DNA from: JAHJFW01 sp964595075
GTDB lineage: Bacteria; Patescibacteriota; Patescibacteriia; 2-12-FULL-60-25
DNA: 64,000 nucleotides
Reading direction: 5' to 3'
NCBI GenBank assembly: GCA_964595075.1
Contig: CAZQNT010000002.1
Span: 1-64,000 of the forward strand
The notes under the pieces are model-generated. The model saw only the letters and a program-made list of their open reading frames with translations. It was not told where the DNA came from and searched no databases. The number at the start of each line of letters is the position of its first letter. Position 1 is the first letter of the stretch. Below are positions 40,279 through 47,882 of this stretch, piece by piece. The position numbers were made by a program, and so were the translations under genes.

Positions 40279-41283
40279 TCAATTCTCCGGCAGCAACCGT
40301 TTAATCACTTGTGCCAGTATCTCTCCGTCGTGTCTCAGTAGACTTCTTCTTACTTTGTCGCCAGACACGGTCTCTCCGATTTCTGGAGAAATCAAAGCTT
40401 GCCGAAATACGGTGTGATCGCGGTGCGGCAGGTCGTCTTCTACGAGGTACTCCCCTATTTCCTCGTAGCGTCGCTGTATTTCATGCGCCGGTTTTGCGGA
40501 ATTAACGATGGTGATGTCGAGATGCGCCGGTGAAATTAACTCGTTGATGCGACTACGAAAATCGGACGTTTTATAGCCATCAGTTTCACCGGCTTTCGTC
40601 ACGAGATTACACACGAAGAAAATTTTGCCGCCATTTTGCTGCAGTTCGTGAAGCGCCTGCGGAATTTCCTGTACGATTAAATTCGGGACGATGCTTGTCC
40701 AGAAATCACCGGGACCAATCACAACCACATCTGCATCGCGAATCGCGGTCAAAGCCTCGGAGTTGACTCGCGGATCCGTCTCGAAAAAACATCGTTTGAT
40801 CGCTGCGTGCGGTTTTTCCGTTGCGTCGATGTTGTGCTCGCCGCGCACCACGGTTCCGTCCTCTAGCTCCGCGCATAGCGTTGTTCCCTCCAGCGTGACG
40901 GGTATGACTCTTCCTTTTACGTCGAGCAGACGGTGCGCCGTATCTAGCGCGACGATCGGGTCTTCGTAGATTTTTTCCAGCGCGCTCAAAATAATATTTC
41001 CAACATTTTGTCCGCTCATGTTTCCGCTTCCTTCCGTGAATCTATACGAAAAAAGTTTACGCCAAGCGTCGTCCCTGTCGTCGGATAGCGCGACGAGACA
41101 TTGCCGTAAATCGCCCGGCGGCAAAACTCCAAGCTCATCGCGCAAAATGCCTGTGTGGCCGCCGTCGTCCGACATCGTGACGATCGCGCTAAGCAGAATG
41201 TCTTTTTGGCGCTTTAATCCTGTAAGAATCGTTCTTGCGCCTGTGCCGCCGCCGATGACGGCTACTTTGCTAAAGTATGACAT
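40279..41283 (-). CDS. yvcK: YvcK/CofD-like gluconeogenesis factor
   Basis: 334 residues. The start VAVIGGGTGARTILTGLKRQ, then VTMSDDGGHTGILRDELGVL-PPGDLRQC, GEHNIDATEK and GPGDFWTSIVPNLIV are the conserved blocks of the YvcK family, which binds UDP-sugars and, in Firmicutes, controls wall precursor synthesis and carbon use. Flanked by the prophage on its 3' side and followed upstream by pyrG (5-base gap), so probably co-transcribed with it. Confidence 0.92.
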   Translation of the reverse strand: MSYFSKVAVIGGGTGARTILTGLKRQKDILLSAIVTMSDDGGHTGILRDELGVLPPGDLRQCLVALSDDRDDAWRKLFSYRFTEGSGNMSGQNVGNIILSALEKIYEDPIVALDTAHRLLDVKGRVIPVTLEGTTLCAELEDGTVVRGEHNIDATEKPHAAIKRCFFETDPRVNSEALTAIRDADVVVIGPGDFWTSIVPNLIVQEIPQALHELQQNGGKIFFVCNLVTKAGETDGYKTSDFRSRINELISPAHLDITIVNSAKPAHEIQRRYEEIGEYLVEDDLPHRDHTVFRQALISPEIGETVSGDKVRRSLLRHDGEILAQVIKRLLPEN

Positions 41284-41288
41284 CTTTG

Positions 41289-42920
41289 TTACGCGCGGAT
41301 TGACGCCGCCTTTATGAACGACCGGAAAAGCGGGTGCGGCGTTAGCGGGCGTGATTGGAATTCGGGATGGAACTGAACGCCGACGAAAAACGGATGATTT
41401 TTTATTTCCACGATCTCTACGAGATTTTGTTCCGGATTAACGCCGGCGATCACAAGACCCGCTTGTTCAAGTTTTTCGCGGTAGTCGTTATTGAATTCGT
41501 AGCGATGCCTGTGCCTCTCCGTCACCGACGGCTGACCGTACGCCTCTTTGCTTCTGGTTCCGTCGATTAGGTTGCATGAATATGCGCCGAGCCGCATGGT
41601 GCCGCCATAACGGCCGTCTTTCATATTCCCCTCTTGTCCCGGAAGAAGATTTACTACCGGGTTTTTTGTTTCAGGATTTATCTCCGTAGTGTTAGCGTCA
41701 GCGAGACCCAGGACGTTTCGCGCAAACTCGATTACGGCGCACTGCATTCCATAGCAGAGACCGAGATATGGAATGTTATTTTCGCGGCAATGCTTAATCG
41801 CCGCAATTTTTCCTTCGATTCCTCGCGATCCGAAACCGCCCGGGATCACTACGCCGTNNNNNNNNNNGAGCGAATCCAGCTCCTTCAGCGCATCGGGATT
41901 TTTCTCATATTCTTCGGAGTTCAGCCAAACAAGTTCGGGCTTTCGATTTTCCGCCCATGATGCGTGCTTGATCGCCTCGATTACGGAGATGTAGGCGTCG
42001 GATAACGTGAACGAACCTGTGCTGAAATATTTGCCTATGATTCCGATTTTGATTGGCGTTTCCACGCTCTTGATTCTAGCCACCATGTCTTTCCATTCCG
42101 AGGAAGTTTCGATCTTTGGTTCAAGTCCGAATGACGACAGGATTTTTTCGCCGAATTTCTGTTCTTCGAATACGAGCGGAACTTCGTAAATCGTGCTGAC
42201 GTCAGGCGAGCCGATTACGAGATCCTCTCTTACGTTTCCAAATAACGAAAGCTTTTTGCGTCTTGGTTCATCTATTACGACCGCCGAACGCGCTACCACG
42301 AAATCCGGAGTCAATCCGGCGCCCGCCATGAGACGAATAGCTTGTTGCGTCGGCTTGGTTTTCATTTCTCCGACCGCTGTCGGTATCGGCATGTAGCTGA
42401 CGATGATACTTCGCACGCAATCAGGAGATTCGTACCTCATGAGACGCGCGGCCTCGAGGAAAAGAATGTTTTCGTATTCCCCCACCGTGCCGCCTATTTC
42501 GATAAGAACGAAATCCGCTCTCGCGCGATCAGCCGCTTGTTTTATGCGGGAAATAACCTCATTCGGTACATCCGGAACCACTTGCACGGTTTTTCCTCCG
42601 TATTCCAAATTACGCTCCTTTTGGATCACGCTCTGATAAACGCGGCCGGTAGTCATGTAGTTTGTTGAAGGAATGTCAGTGTTCAAAAATCGCTCGTAGT
42701 TTCCGATATCCTGATCCGTTTCGTCGCCGTCAACGGTAACGAAAACTTCCCCGTGTTCAACGGGGTTCATCGTGCCTGCGTCTATGTTTATGTACGGATC
42801 GATTTTCAAGGCGGTTACGCTGTACCCTTTGGTCAGAAGAACGCGGCCCAGCGCGGCCATCACAGTCCCCTTACCCACACCAGACATTACTCCGCCCGCA
42901 ATGAAAACGTATCTGTGCAT
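41289..42920 (-). CDS. pyrG: CTP synthase (with a 10-N gap)
   Basis: About 543 residues from ATG 42920. N-terminal amidoligase: FIAGGVMSGVGKGTVMAALG (P-loop) and INIDAGTMNPVEHGEVFV, then NTDIPSTNYMTTG-type region. C-terminal glutaminase: GVVIPGGFGSRGIEGKI, LGLCYGMQCAVIEFARNVLG (nucleophile Cys) and GVQFHPEFQSRPL (His-x-Glu). Converts UTP and glutamine to CTP. The gap at 41858-41867 precedes the glutaminase oxyanion region; the frame continues in phase. Confidence 0.95.
   Translation of the reverse strand: MHRYVFIAGGVMSGVGKGTVMAALGRVLLTKGYSVTALKIDPYINIDAGTMNPVEHGEVFVTVDGDETDQDIGNYERFLNTDIPSTNYMTTGRVYQSVIQKERNLEYGGKTVQVVPDVPNEVISRIKQAADRARADFVLIEIGGTVGEYENILFLEAARLMRYESPDCVRSIIVSYMPIPTAVGEMKTKPTQQAIRLMAGAGLTPDFVVARSAVVIDEPRRKKLSLFGNVREDLVIGSPDVSTIYEVPLVFEEQKFGEKILSSFGLEPKIETSSEWKDMVARIKSVETPIKIGIIGKYFSTGSFTLSDAYISVIEAIKHASWAENRKPELVWLNSEEYEKNPDALKELDSLXXXXGVVIPGGFGSRGIEGKIAAIKHCRENNIPYLGLCYGMQCAVIEFARNVLGLADANTTEINPETKNPVVNLLPGQEGNMKDGRYGGTMRLGAYSCNLIDGTRSKEAYGQPSVTERHRHRYEFNNDYREKLEQAGLVIAGVNPEQNLVEIVEIKNHPFFVGVQFHPEFQSRPLTPHPLFRSFIKAASIRA
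41858..41867. other. assembly gap (10 N)
   Basis: N run inside pyrG. Confidence 0.95.
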
Positions 42921-43000
42921 AGAATTAGTTTGAAGGACGGGATTTTTCCCCACCCGATATTTAACTTTTGCGATGATAGCACAAGAGATGCGAGATTTGT

Positions 43001-43042
43001 AAGTTACACAAAAAGTGCCTATAGGCACTTTTTGTGTAACTT
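43001..43042. other. 42-bp perfect palindrome upstream of pyrG
   Basis: AAGTTACACAAAAAGTGCCTA and its exact reverse complement meet without a spacer. It can form a 19-bp or longer hairpin on either strand. Flanking A and T runs would let it terminate transcription in both directions. A short TCATTCCAGCGCAGACTGGAATC repeat follows at about 43043-43066. Confidence 0.85.
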
Positions 43043-43066
43043 GTCATTCCAGCGCAGACTGGAATC
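43043..43066. repeat. short dispersed repeat (TTCCAG...CTGGAA)
   Basis: TGTCATTCCAGCGCAGACTGGAATC has the inverted core TTCCAG-cgcaga-CTGGAA of a widespread bacterial small repeat. Confidence 0.5.
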
Positions 43067-43105
43067 TGGACTATAAGGATTATCAATAATTTGGAAAAAA
43101 TATGT

Positions 43106-43143
43106 AATAAAAAACAACGGGCGCTCACAGATGGTGAGCGCCC
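43106..43143 (-). terminator. terminator of a GC-rich minus-strand unit
   Basis: GGGCGCTCAC-catct-GTGAGCGCCC on the minus strand (plus 43119-43143) followed by GTTGTTTTTTATT. Confidence 0.85.
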
Positions 43144-43595
43144 GGAACGTGTCCGCGGAGTGGTGCTTCGGAAGCTTGTGAAGGCCATTGGCGACGATGT
43201 GCCGTGAAGCCGTCTCTTGCCCTGAAGCTGCGCCGAGGGGATGCATTACCTCGGCCAGTGGCAACGGGGATCGTTGCCGTAGGTTGGGCGCTCGCGGCGC
43301 CCTGTCGATGGGATGGGCAAGGCGTTGCCGACCCTGTTGTTCGATCACTCACACGTCGCGGACGGACGTGTCGCCTGTGAGTGCCATGCGGACTCGGGTG
43401 GCGGCGTCGACGATGTCGTCAGATGCCGTTGGTCGAGTTCGTCATGGCGTCTTCCTCGCCCGAGCCGATCCAAGAGTTATCGTGGAACGCTCGGCTTCCT
43501 AGTGCCACTTCATGGCTCCTTCCCTCCTGGGCGTGAGGCAGGCCCGCGGCCCACCCCTCACCACGCTTGTCTGTTTCGATGAGTATCGCTGACGG
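43144..43595 (-). other. GC-rich transcription unit without a convincing gene
   Basis: Bounded on the right by a TTGACA box (minus strand, plus 43624-43629) and on the left by a strong terminator. A good ribosome site (GGAGGGAAGGAGCC) leads only to a four-codon frame (43507-43521). A second (GAGGAAGACGCC, ATG at 43445) leads to eight codons. Inverted repeats abound: CACTCACA/TGTGAGTG, GGCAACG/CGTTGCC and GGGCGC/GCGCCC. It may be a decayed GC-rich gene or a structured RNA. RNase P, tmRNA and SRP signatures were not found. Confidence 0.4.
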
Positions 43596-43664
43596 TGAGT
43601 ATCTAACCATATTTTCGAAAATCTGTCAAGTCCCCGTGGCATTTGGTGTGAGAAATATTGGATT

Positions 43665-43805
43665 TGTAGGGGCGGGCTTGTCCCGCCCTCCCCGATGAGC
43701 ACCCGATGCAATTCGATTCGGTCGGCAGACCNNNNNNNNNNNNNNNNNNNNNNNNNNNNNNNNNNNNNNNNNNNNGAATCAGGGCGGGACAAGCCCGCCC
43801 CTACA
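43665..43805. mobile_element. MITE-like element with long inverted ends (contains an N gap)
   Basis: TGTAGGGGCGGGCTTGTCCCGCCC at the left and its inverse GGGCGGGACAAGCCCGCCCCTACA at the right enclose about 90 bases including 44 N. A related unit of 92 bp lies at 54179. No transposase is present, so it would be non-autonomous. Confidence 0.6.
43732..43775. other. assembly gap (44 N)
   Basis: N run inside the MITE-like element. Confidence 0.95.
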
Positions 43806-43815
43806 ATGCAAACGT

Positions 43816-43844
43816 TTGACGCAATTCCAATTTTAGGGCATGAT
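43816..43844 (+). promoter_or_regulatory. promoter of the 126-residue gene
   Basis: -35 TTGACG (43816-43821), 17-bp spacer, -10 CATGAT (43839-43844). Confidence 0.55.
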
Positions 43845-43888
43845 ACCCACCCAACGTAGCGTTTCCAGGCCCTTTCAAAGGAGGTTGC

Positions 43889-44269
43889 GTGCTCATTCAG
43901 GAAATTCGCATCACTCATCGAACGTCCGTTCCTAAGTGGATGGCGGACGCGGGGGATGATTTCCGTATTTTCGCGGATCGAGTACGTGAAAGCGGGAACA
44001 TTCGTCTCATGAGCAGGTTTGGCATCGTTTGTCGGCATTTGCTGTTCTTTCTCGACTGTCCGGATCCTCTTCGCGAGTTCATGTTGCGCAAGGTCATCTG
44101 CTCGCTGGATGAGGCGCGTTCGCAAACTTCGCTCTCCGGAGTGGCGTTGCCGGTAGCGCTCTGGATCATTCTCAGCGCAAAGAAACGCGAAACAGCTGTC
44201 TCCGCCTCTCGCGTACTCGTGCCGACCGCCATCAGCGTCGCTTACGTCCGCATTCGTGGACAAGCGTAG
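43889..44269 (+). CDS. hypothetical protein of the GC-rich gene class
   Basis: 126 residues from GTG 43889; AAAGGAGG lies six bases before it. Contains helices such as FRIFADRVRESGNIRLMSRF and a hydrophobic run VALPVALWIILSA near 85-100 that might touch the membrane. No recognised domain. Its own promoter and isolation from neighbours suggest a single-gene unit. Confidence 0.6.
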   Translation: MLIQEIRITHRTSVPKWMADAGDDFRIFADRVRESGNIRLMSRFGIVCRHLLFFLDCPDPLREFMLRKVICSLDEARSQTSLSGVALPVALWIILSAKKRETAVSASRVLVPTAISVAYVRIRGQA

Positions 44270-44313
44270 ACGCGCAGTCCTCCTTCTCGAGGCCCTACCA
44301 TGGGTCTCTTTTC

Positions 44314-44940
44314 TTATTCCGCGTATTCTATTGGCGGCTTTGGCGCATATATATTTATATCCCACCACGCCTCGATGCTCGCAGCGAGATCTCTTGCAGT
44401 AAAGAAAATTATGCGTTGATAGGTCGTTAGATCAGATGAAACTCCCGTGGAGTCAACGCCCAAACGATTGCAAAGATAAAGCGCGCGTCCGATATGGAAC
44501 CGTTGCGTGACGATTATCGCTCTCTTAATATCGAATGTTTGCGCTGCGCGTTTACAGCTTTCGTAAGTCCTGTATCCATGACCGTCTTCGATGATTTTGT
44601 CCGGCGGTATCCCTTCATCCTCGAGTTTTTTTCTCATGGCGCGGATTTCATCGATATGAAATTGACCGTCATCGCCGCTAACCAAAATACGATCCACTTT
44701 GCCTTGCTTGTATAAATCGATCGCAACCAGCAATCTGTCTCGCAGCGCGTCAGACGGTTCGCCGCTGATTTGAACCGATGCGCCGAGAACGATCGCGATT
44801 GGGGCTGGTTGCGCGTCAGATACAGTGCTCGCAAGTTTTGATTCGTAACGAAATTGAACGTCAACAATCATCGCGATTATTAACGCGGCGATGATCGCGA
44901 CAACGGCGACCGATCCATTCAAGAAAGAACGTCTCGTCAT
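44314..44940 (-). CDS. SanA/ElyC/YdcF-like membrane-anchored protein (DUF218)
   Basis: 208 residues: N-terminal membrane anchor at about 9-27, then the DUF218 domain, with PIAIVLGASVQISGEPSDAL, VDRILVSGDDGQFHIDEIRA, DGHGYRTYESCKRAAQTFDI and AIIVTQRFHIGRALYLC. The family is linked to envelope carrier-lipid metabolism (ElyC) and vancomycin permeability (SanA). Overlaps rmuC by four bases. Confidence 0.9.
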   Translation of the reverse strand: MTRRSFLNGSVAVVAIIAALIIAMIVDVQFRYESKLASTVSDAQPAPIAIVLGASVQISGEPSDALRDRLLVAIDLYKQGKVDRILVSGDDGQFHIDEIRAMRKKLEDEGIPPDKIIEDGHGYRTYESCKRAAQTFDIKRAIIVTQRFHIGRALYLCNRLGVDSTGVSSDLTTYQRIIFFTARDLAASIEAWWDINIYAPKPPIEYAE

Positions 44941-45983
44941 ACTTCGCTCGACGGTTTTTCGATTTGCGTCAACTCCGGATTGTTGGACGAACCGGTAATA
45001 CGAAGAACGTCCTTGTCGATTTTTACGAATTCTTTCGTAGCCAAATTATATTGATTCACTGTTGTGCCGAGATGCTTGCCAACGCTTGTGAAATAACTTT
45101 CATACGCCGCTATATGCCTGTTCAGATCCATAACGCGGGTTCGTATCTCTTTCGCCTGTTCCTCGATTTGCAGCGCTTTGAGCCCCTGTAAAACAGTTTG
45201 GAGATACGCTAAAAACGACGTTGGAGAAACGATTATAACATGATATTTTCCTGCGGCGCGCTGAATTATGCTTTCAGTATCTTCTTCAATCGCTCCGATT
45301 TTATTTATCAGAAGATCGTAGTAAATCGCTTCGTGAGGAATGAACATGAAAGCGAAATCCATGGTCCCCTCTTCCGGCCGGATATATTTCGCAGTTTCTT
45401 TGATGCGTTCCTTCAGATCGTTCACGAATATTTTTTCAAGCTTGTCGCGTTCCGCTTGATTGGTTTCTTCGGTAATGCGGTTGTAATTTTCAAGACTGAA
45501 CTTTGAATCTATCGGGACAACCTTGTCTTTAATAAAGACGGCCGCGTCCACAATCTCGCCGTCCTTGAACGAGTACTGCATTTGATATCCGCCGGGCGGC
45601 ATAATATTTTTTAGCAGCGTTTCCAGATAATATTCTCCAAGTATTCCGCGTTGTTTCGGATTTTTAAGCATGTCTTTCAGATTTTGAAGCTGGTTAGTCA
45701 CGTCCAGAACCTGTTTCGCGGTTTCTTCCATTCGCGTCAATTTTTCAGTAACGTCCCGCACCACTCCTGTCGATGCCGCGAAACTTTGTCTTACCGCCTG
45801 ATTCGTCTCGCCCATTCTGTCGCCCATCTCTTTTTGAAGTTGGTTGATTTGCTGCAGCAATAATCCCATTACCGGAGCATCGGAAGTAGGAGCGGAAAAC
45901 GCGCGAAGTTTTATGACGAGATACGCCATCCCGGCAGCCATCGCGCATACAAGAAACAAGAGAATGATTATGATTGAATTCAT
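44937..45983 (-). CDS. rmuC: DNA recombination protein RmuC
   Basis: 348 residues from ATG 45983. N-terminal membrane helix (2-24), a coiled coil (about 40-110), then the RmuC nuclease-like domain: KNPKQRGILGEYYLETLLKN, VDAAVFIKDKVVPIDSKFSL-E, and VIIVSPTSFLAYLQTVLQGL. RmuC limits inversions at inverted repeats and acts in genome defence; this genome is rich in inverted repeats. Co-transcribed with the DUF218 gene. Confidence 0.93.
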   Translation of the reverse strand: MNSIIIILLFLVCAMAAGMAYLVIKLRAFSAPTSDAPVMGLLLQQINQLQKEMGDRMGETNQAVRQSFAASTGVVRDVTEKLTRMEETAKQVLDVTNQLQNLKDMLKNPKQRGILGEYYLETLLKNIMPPGGYQMQYSFKDGEIVDAAVFIKDKVVPIDSKFSLENYNRITEETNQAERDKLEKIFVNDLKERIKETAKYIRPEEGTMDFAFMFIPHEAIYYDLLINKIGAIEEDTESIIQRAAGKYHVIIVSPTSFLAYLQTVLQGLKALQIEEQAKEIRTRVMDLNRHIAAYESYFTSVGKHLGTTVNQYNLATKEFVKIDKDVLRITGSSNNPELTQIEKPSSEV

Positions 45984-46068
45984 AGGTTCGTACTTTAGCA
46001 TGAGCCCCTCTTGACGGCTATTTTCAAAACCGTTCCGCGTCTTTTATAATTATTGTCATATAATTAAT

Positions 46069-46263
46069 GTGAATAAAAATATGTTGTCAGAAGAACTCGA
46101 CCCGCAAGACTCGGAAGACGTTGACGAGAGCGTAGAAGACTTGGCCAAGCTCGGCGTATCGGTACGGGATGGCGATGACGATGAATCTATCGAAGATGAC
46201 GCCGATGATGACGACGAAGACGATGATCTTCTAGTCGATGAGGATGACGACGAAGGCGTCTAA
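46069..46263 (+). CDS. very acidic small protein
   Basis: 64 residues from GTG 46069 (ATG 46081 possible). Nearly half Asp/Glu, ending in runs such as DDADDDDEDDDLLVDEDDDE. Disordered. Overlaps the convergent gene by four bases. Similar short acidic proteins are frequent in Parcubacteria; a delta-like RNA polymerase or histone-mimic role is speculation. Confidence 0.55.
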   Translation: MNKNMLSEELDPQDSEDVDESVEDLAKLGVSVRDGDDDESIEDDADDDDEDDDLLVDEDDDEGV

Positions 46264-46898
46264 CCCTTCCTAAGTCGGAACTCCATTCGAAGCTCATCCC
46301 CTTCCGGGATCAGCGCTTGCGTGACGTTTACCGTCATAATTTTTAGAGCTATTGCGATTACAACGATCCACAGCAGCCCTATAATCGCCCATACGCGACG
46401 GAAGCGCGCGCAATAAGCGATTCCCGCACCAAACCCGAATACAGGCAAGGCAAGCGAAACTATCCAGTCGTTTCGGTCCATTGCGGAGAGGTCGGTGTTG
46501 CGTCCAAGGTGCAAAAGCGCCGCCAATCTTAACAGCAGCGGTAATATCAAGAGCGCCGCAACGAGAACGACCAATCGCGTGCTTCCGAGCGCGAATAAAA
46601 CGTTTGTAGCCGCCGTCGCATCCGCCTTGCTTAAAAGCGATCGCGCCACGAACGGGAGCGAGATGAAAGATAGAAGAACCGGGGTGAATAGAGTCCAGAA
46701 TGCCCAACGTTTCCAGATATACCAATACCAAATCGTTGTGATCGGGTTTGCGACCATTGCGATTCCCCATAACGCGCGTTGGGATGGAATTGCGCGCGGA
46801 GTTTGCGTTGCGTGAAAAACTCCCCAGATCCAGAAAATCACGAAGATCACCAATGACGGCCAGAAAAGCGTGTGCGCTATGGGGGTTATGAAACTCAT
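46260..46898 (-). CDS. multi-pass membrane protein, unknown
   Basis: 212 residues with about six membrane helices (near 8-28, 42-60, 66-88, 95-130, 145-165, 168-190). Trp-rich start (FWIWGVFHATQ). It ends in a basic RLRKG tail. Three bases downstream of the cobO stop, so probably co-transcribed. No family recognised. Confidence 0.65.
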   Translation of the reverse strand: MSFITPIAHTLFWPSLVIFVIFWIWGVFHATQTPRAIPSQRALWGIAMVANPITTIWYWYIWKRWAFWTLFTPVLLSFISLPFVARSLLSKADATAATNVLFALGSTRLVVLVAALLILPLLLRLAALLHLGRNTDLSAMDRNDWIVSLALPVFGFGAGIAYCARFRRVWAIIGLLWIVVIAIALKIMTVNVTQALIPEGDELRMEFRLRKG

Positions 46899-46901
46899 GC
46901 G

Positions 46902-47432
46902 TCAATAATCAAAACCTTCCCGGGCTTTTTCGCCCTGATAGTAGTAGTGTTTCACCAATCGCATGTCCGTGACAAGGTCTGCGCGTTGTATGAATGATAC
47001 CGGCGCGCTCCGTCCAGTTAGTATCAACTCCATATTTTCCGGTTTTTCATCAAGTAATTTTAATACGTCGCTTTCACTAACAATCCCGAGAGAGGTCGAT
47101 GAATTTATTTCGTCCAATACGACGAGATCCGCCGCGCTATCCTGAAATAGTTTGCGGACAATTTTAAGCCCGCGCTCCCCTTCGGCGAGATCTTCGTCAG
47201 TTACGCCGAACTGAAATTCGTTCGTTATCTTGTCAATTCGATCGCGTCCCGTTACGTATACGGCTATCTCCGGAATTCTCTCGCGGATTATTTGTCGTTC
47301 CGAATAGTGGCTTTCGCCGCCCTTGTCGAAAGCCACTATGGCGATGCGTCTGCCTTTCGCGGCAGCGCGTAACGCCGTTCCAAGCGCTGCTGTAGTCTTT
47401 CCTTTTCCATTTCCTGTGTAGAGCTGGATCAT
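46902..47432 (-). CDS. cobO: cob(I)alamin adenosyltransferase (CobO/BtuR type)
   Basis: 176 residues. P-loop YTGNGKGKTTAALGTALRAA at the start, then VAFDKGGESHYSERQI, LVVLDEINSSTSLGIVSESD and ELILTGRSAPVSFIQRADLV, which are the CobA/CobO hallmarks. It makes adenosylcobalamin from salvaged corrinoid. The B12-dependent ribonucleotide reductase lies close by, and no other corrinoid genes are seen, so it probably serves that enzyme. Confidence 0.95.
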   Translation of the reverse strand: MIQLYTGNGKGKTTAALGTALRAAAKGRRIAIVAFDKGGESHYSERQIIRERIPEIAVYVTGRDRIDKITNEFQFGVTDEDLAEGERGLKIVRKLFQDSAADLVVLDEINSSTSLGIVSESDVLKLLDEKPENMELILTGRSAPVSFIQRADLVTDMRLVKHYYYQGEKAREGFDY

Positions 47433-47434
47433 GA

Positions 47435-47463
47435 TTGACAGAGGAAATTAATTGTAATATTAT
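47435..47463 (+). promoter_or_regulatory. near-consensus promoter
   Basis: -35 TTGACA (47435-47440), exactly 17 bp, -10 TATTAT (47458-47463, five of six). Confidence 0.8.
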
Positions 47464-47505
47464 CTCGGCTCCTTGTTTCGTTTACCCATGTAAGGAGATA
47501 GTGGA

Positions 47506-47829
47506 ATGCGATTGCAGGCAGGACTCGACGCTGTAGCGAGGGCATACGTTGACTCGCTCATCAGTACCATCGGACAGTCGAAGACGCGTTGCGCCGTCGT
47601 GAGGATCGAGGACGCATCGCTCAGCCCCAAGCTGGTGGAGGCCGTGCGCCAGAGGCTCCGCATGATCGCCGGATTCGGTCTCTCCGGGTTCGGCCGCGCG
47701 GTCGTGAACGGCAAAAATGTGGAGATCCAAGTTGAAGAGTTGCATTCCGGCGAAGTCAAGGTCAGCGTCACGCCGGTGCAGAGCGGCTGGAGCGACGGCC
47801 CGTTCCTTTGCGGAGATTTGCCCTCGTAG
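47506..47829 (+). CDS. hypothetical protein of the GC-rich gene class
   Basis: 107 residues; AAGGAGA lies upstream of ATG 47506. Helical first half (LDAVARAYVDSLISTIGQSK, LVEAVRQRLRMIAGFGLSGF), then alternating strands (AVVNGKNVEIQVEELHSGEV, KVSVTPVQSG). No membrane segment. Own promoter and terminator make it a single-gene unit. No family recognised; an alpha/beta RNA-binding-like fold is possible. Confidence 0.65.
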   Translation: MRLQAGLDAVARAYVDSLISTIGQSKTRCAVVRIEDASLSPKLVEAVRQRLRMIAGFGLSGFGRAVVNGKNVEIQVEELHSGEVKVSVTPVQSGWSDGPFLCGDLPS

Positions 47830-47849
47830 CGGCGAAGCTTCGCCTCACC

Positions 47850-47880
47850 AATCCCGACAACCTAGTTGTCGGGATTTTCT
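47850..47880 (+). terminator. terminator
   Basis: AATCCCGACAAC-cta-GTTGTCGGGATT followed by TTCTTTTT. A perfect 14-bp palindrome GGCGAAGCTTCGCC (47831-47844) precedes it. Confidence 0.85.
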
Positions 47881-47882
47881 TT

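Noticed and set aside
43125..43352. 75-residue Arg-rich minus-strand frame
   Set aside because: No start signal in phase and biased composition typical of a GC-rich shadow.
43106..43629. RNase P RNA, tmRNA or SRP RNA
   Set aside because: None of their conserved core sequences were found on either strand.
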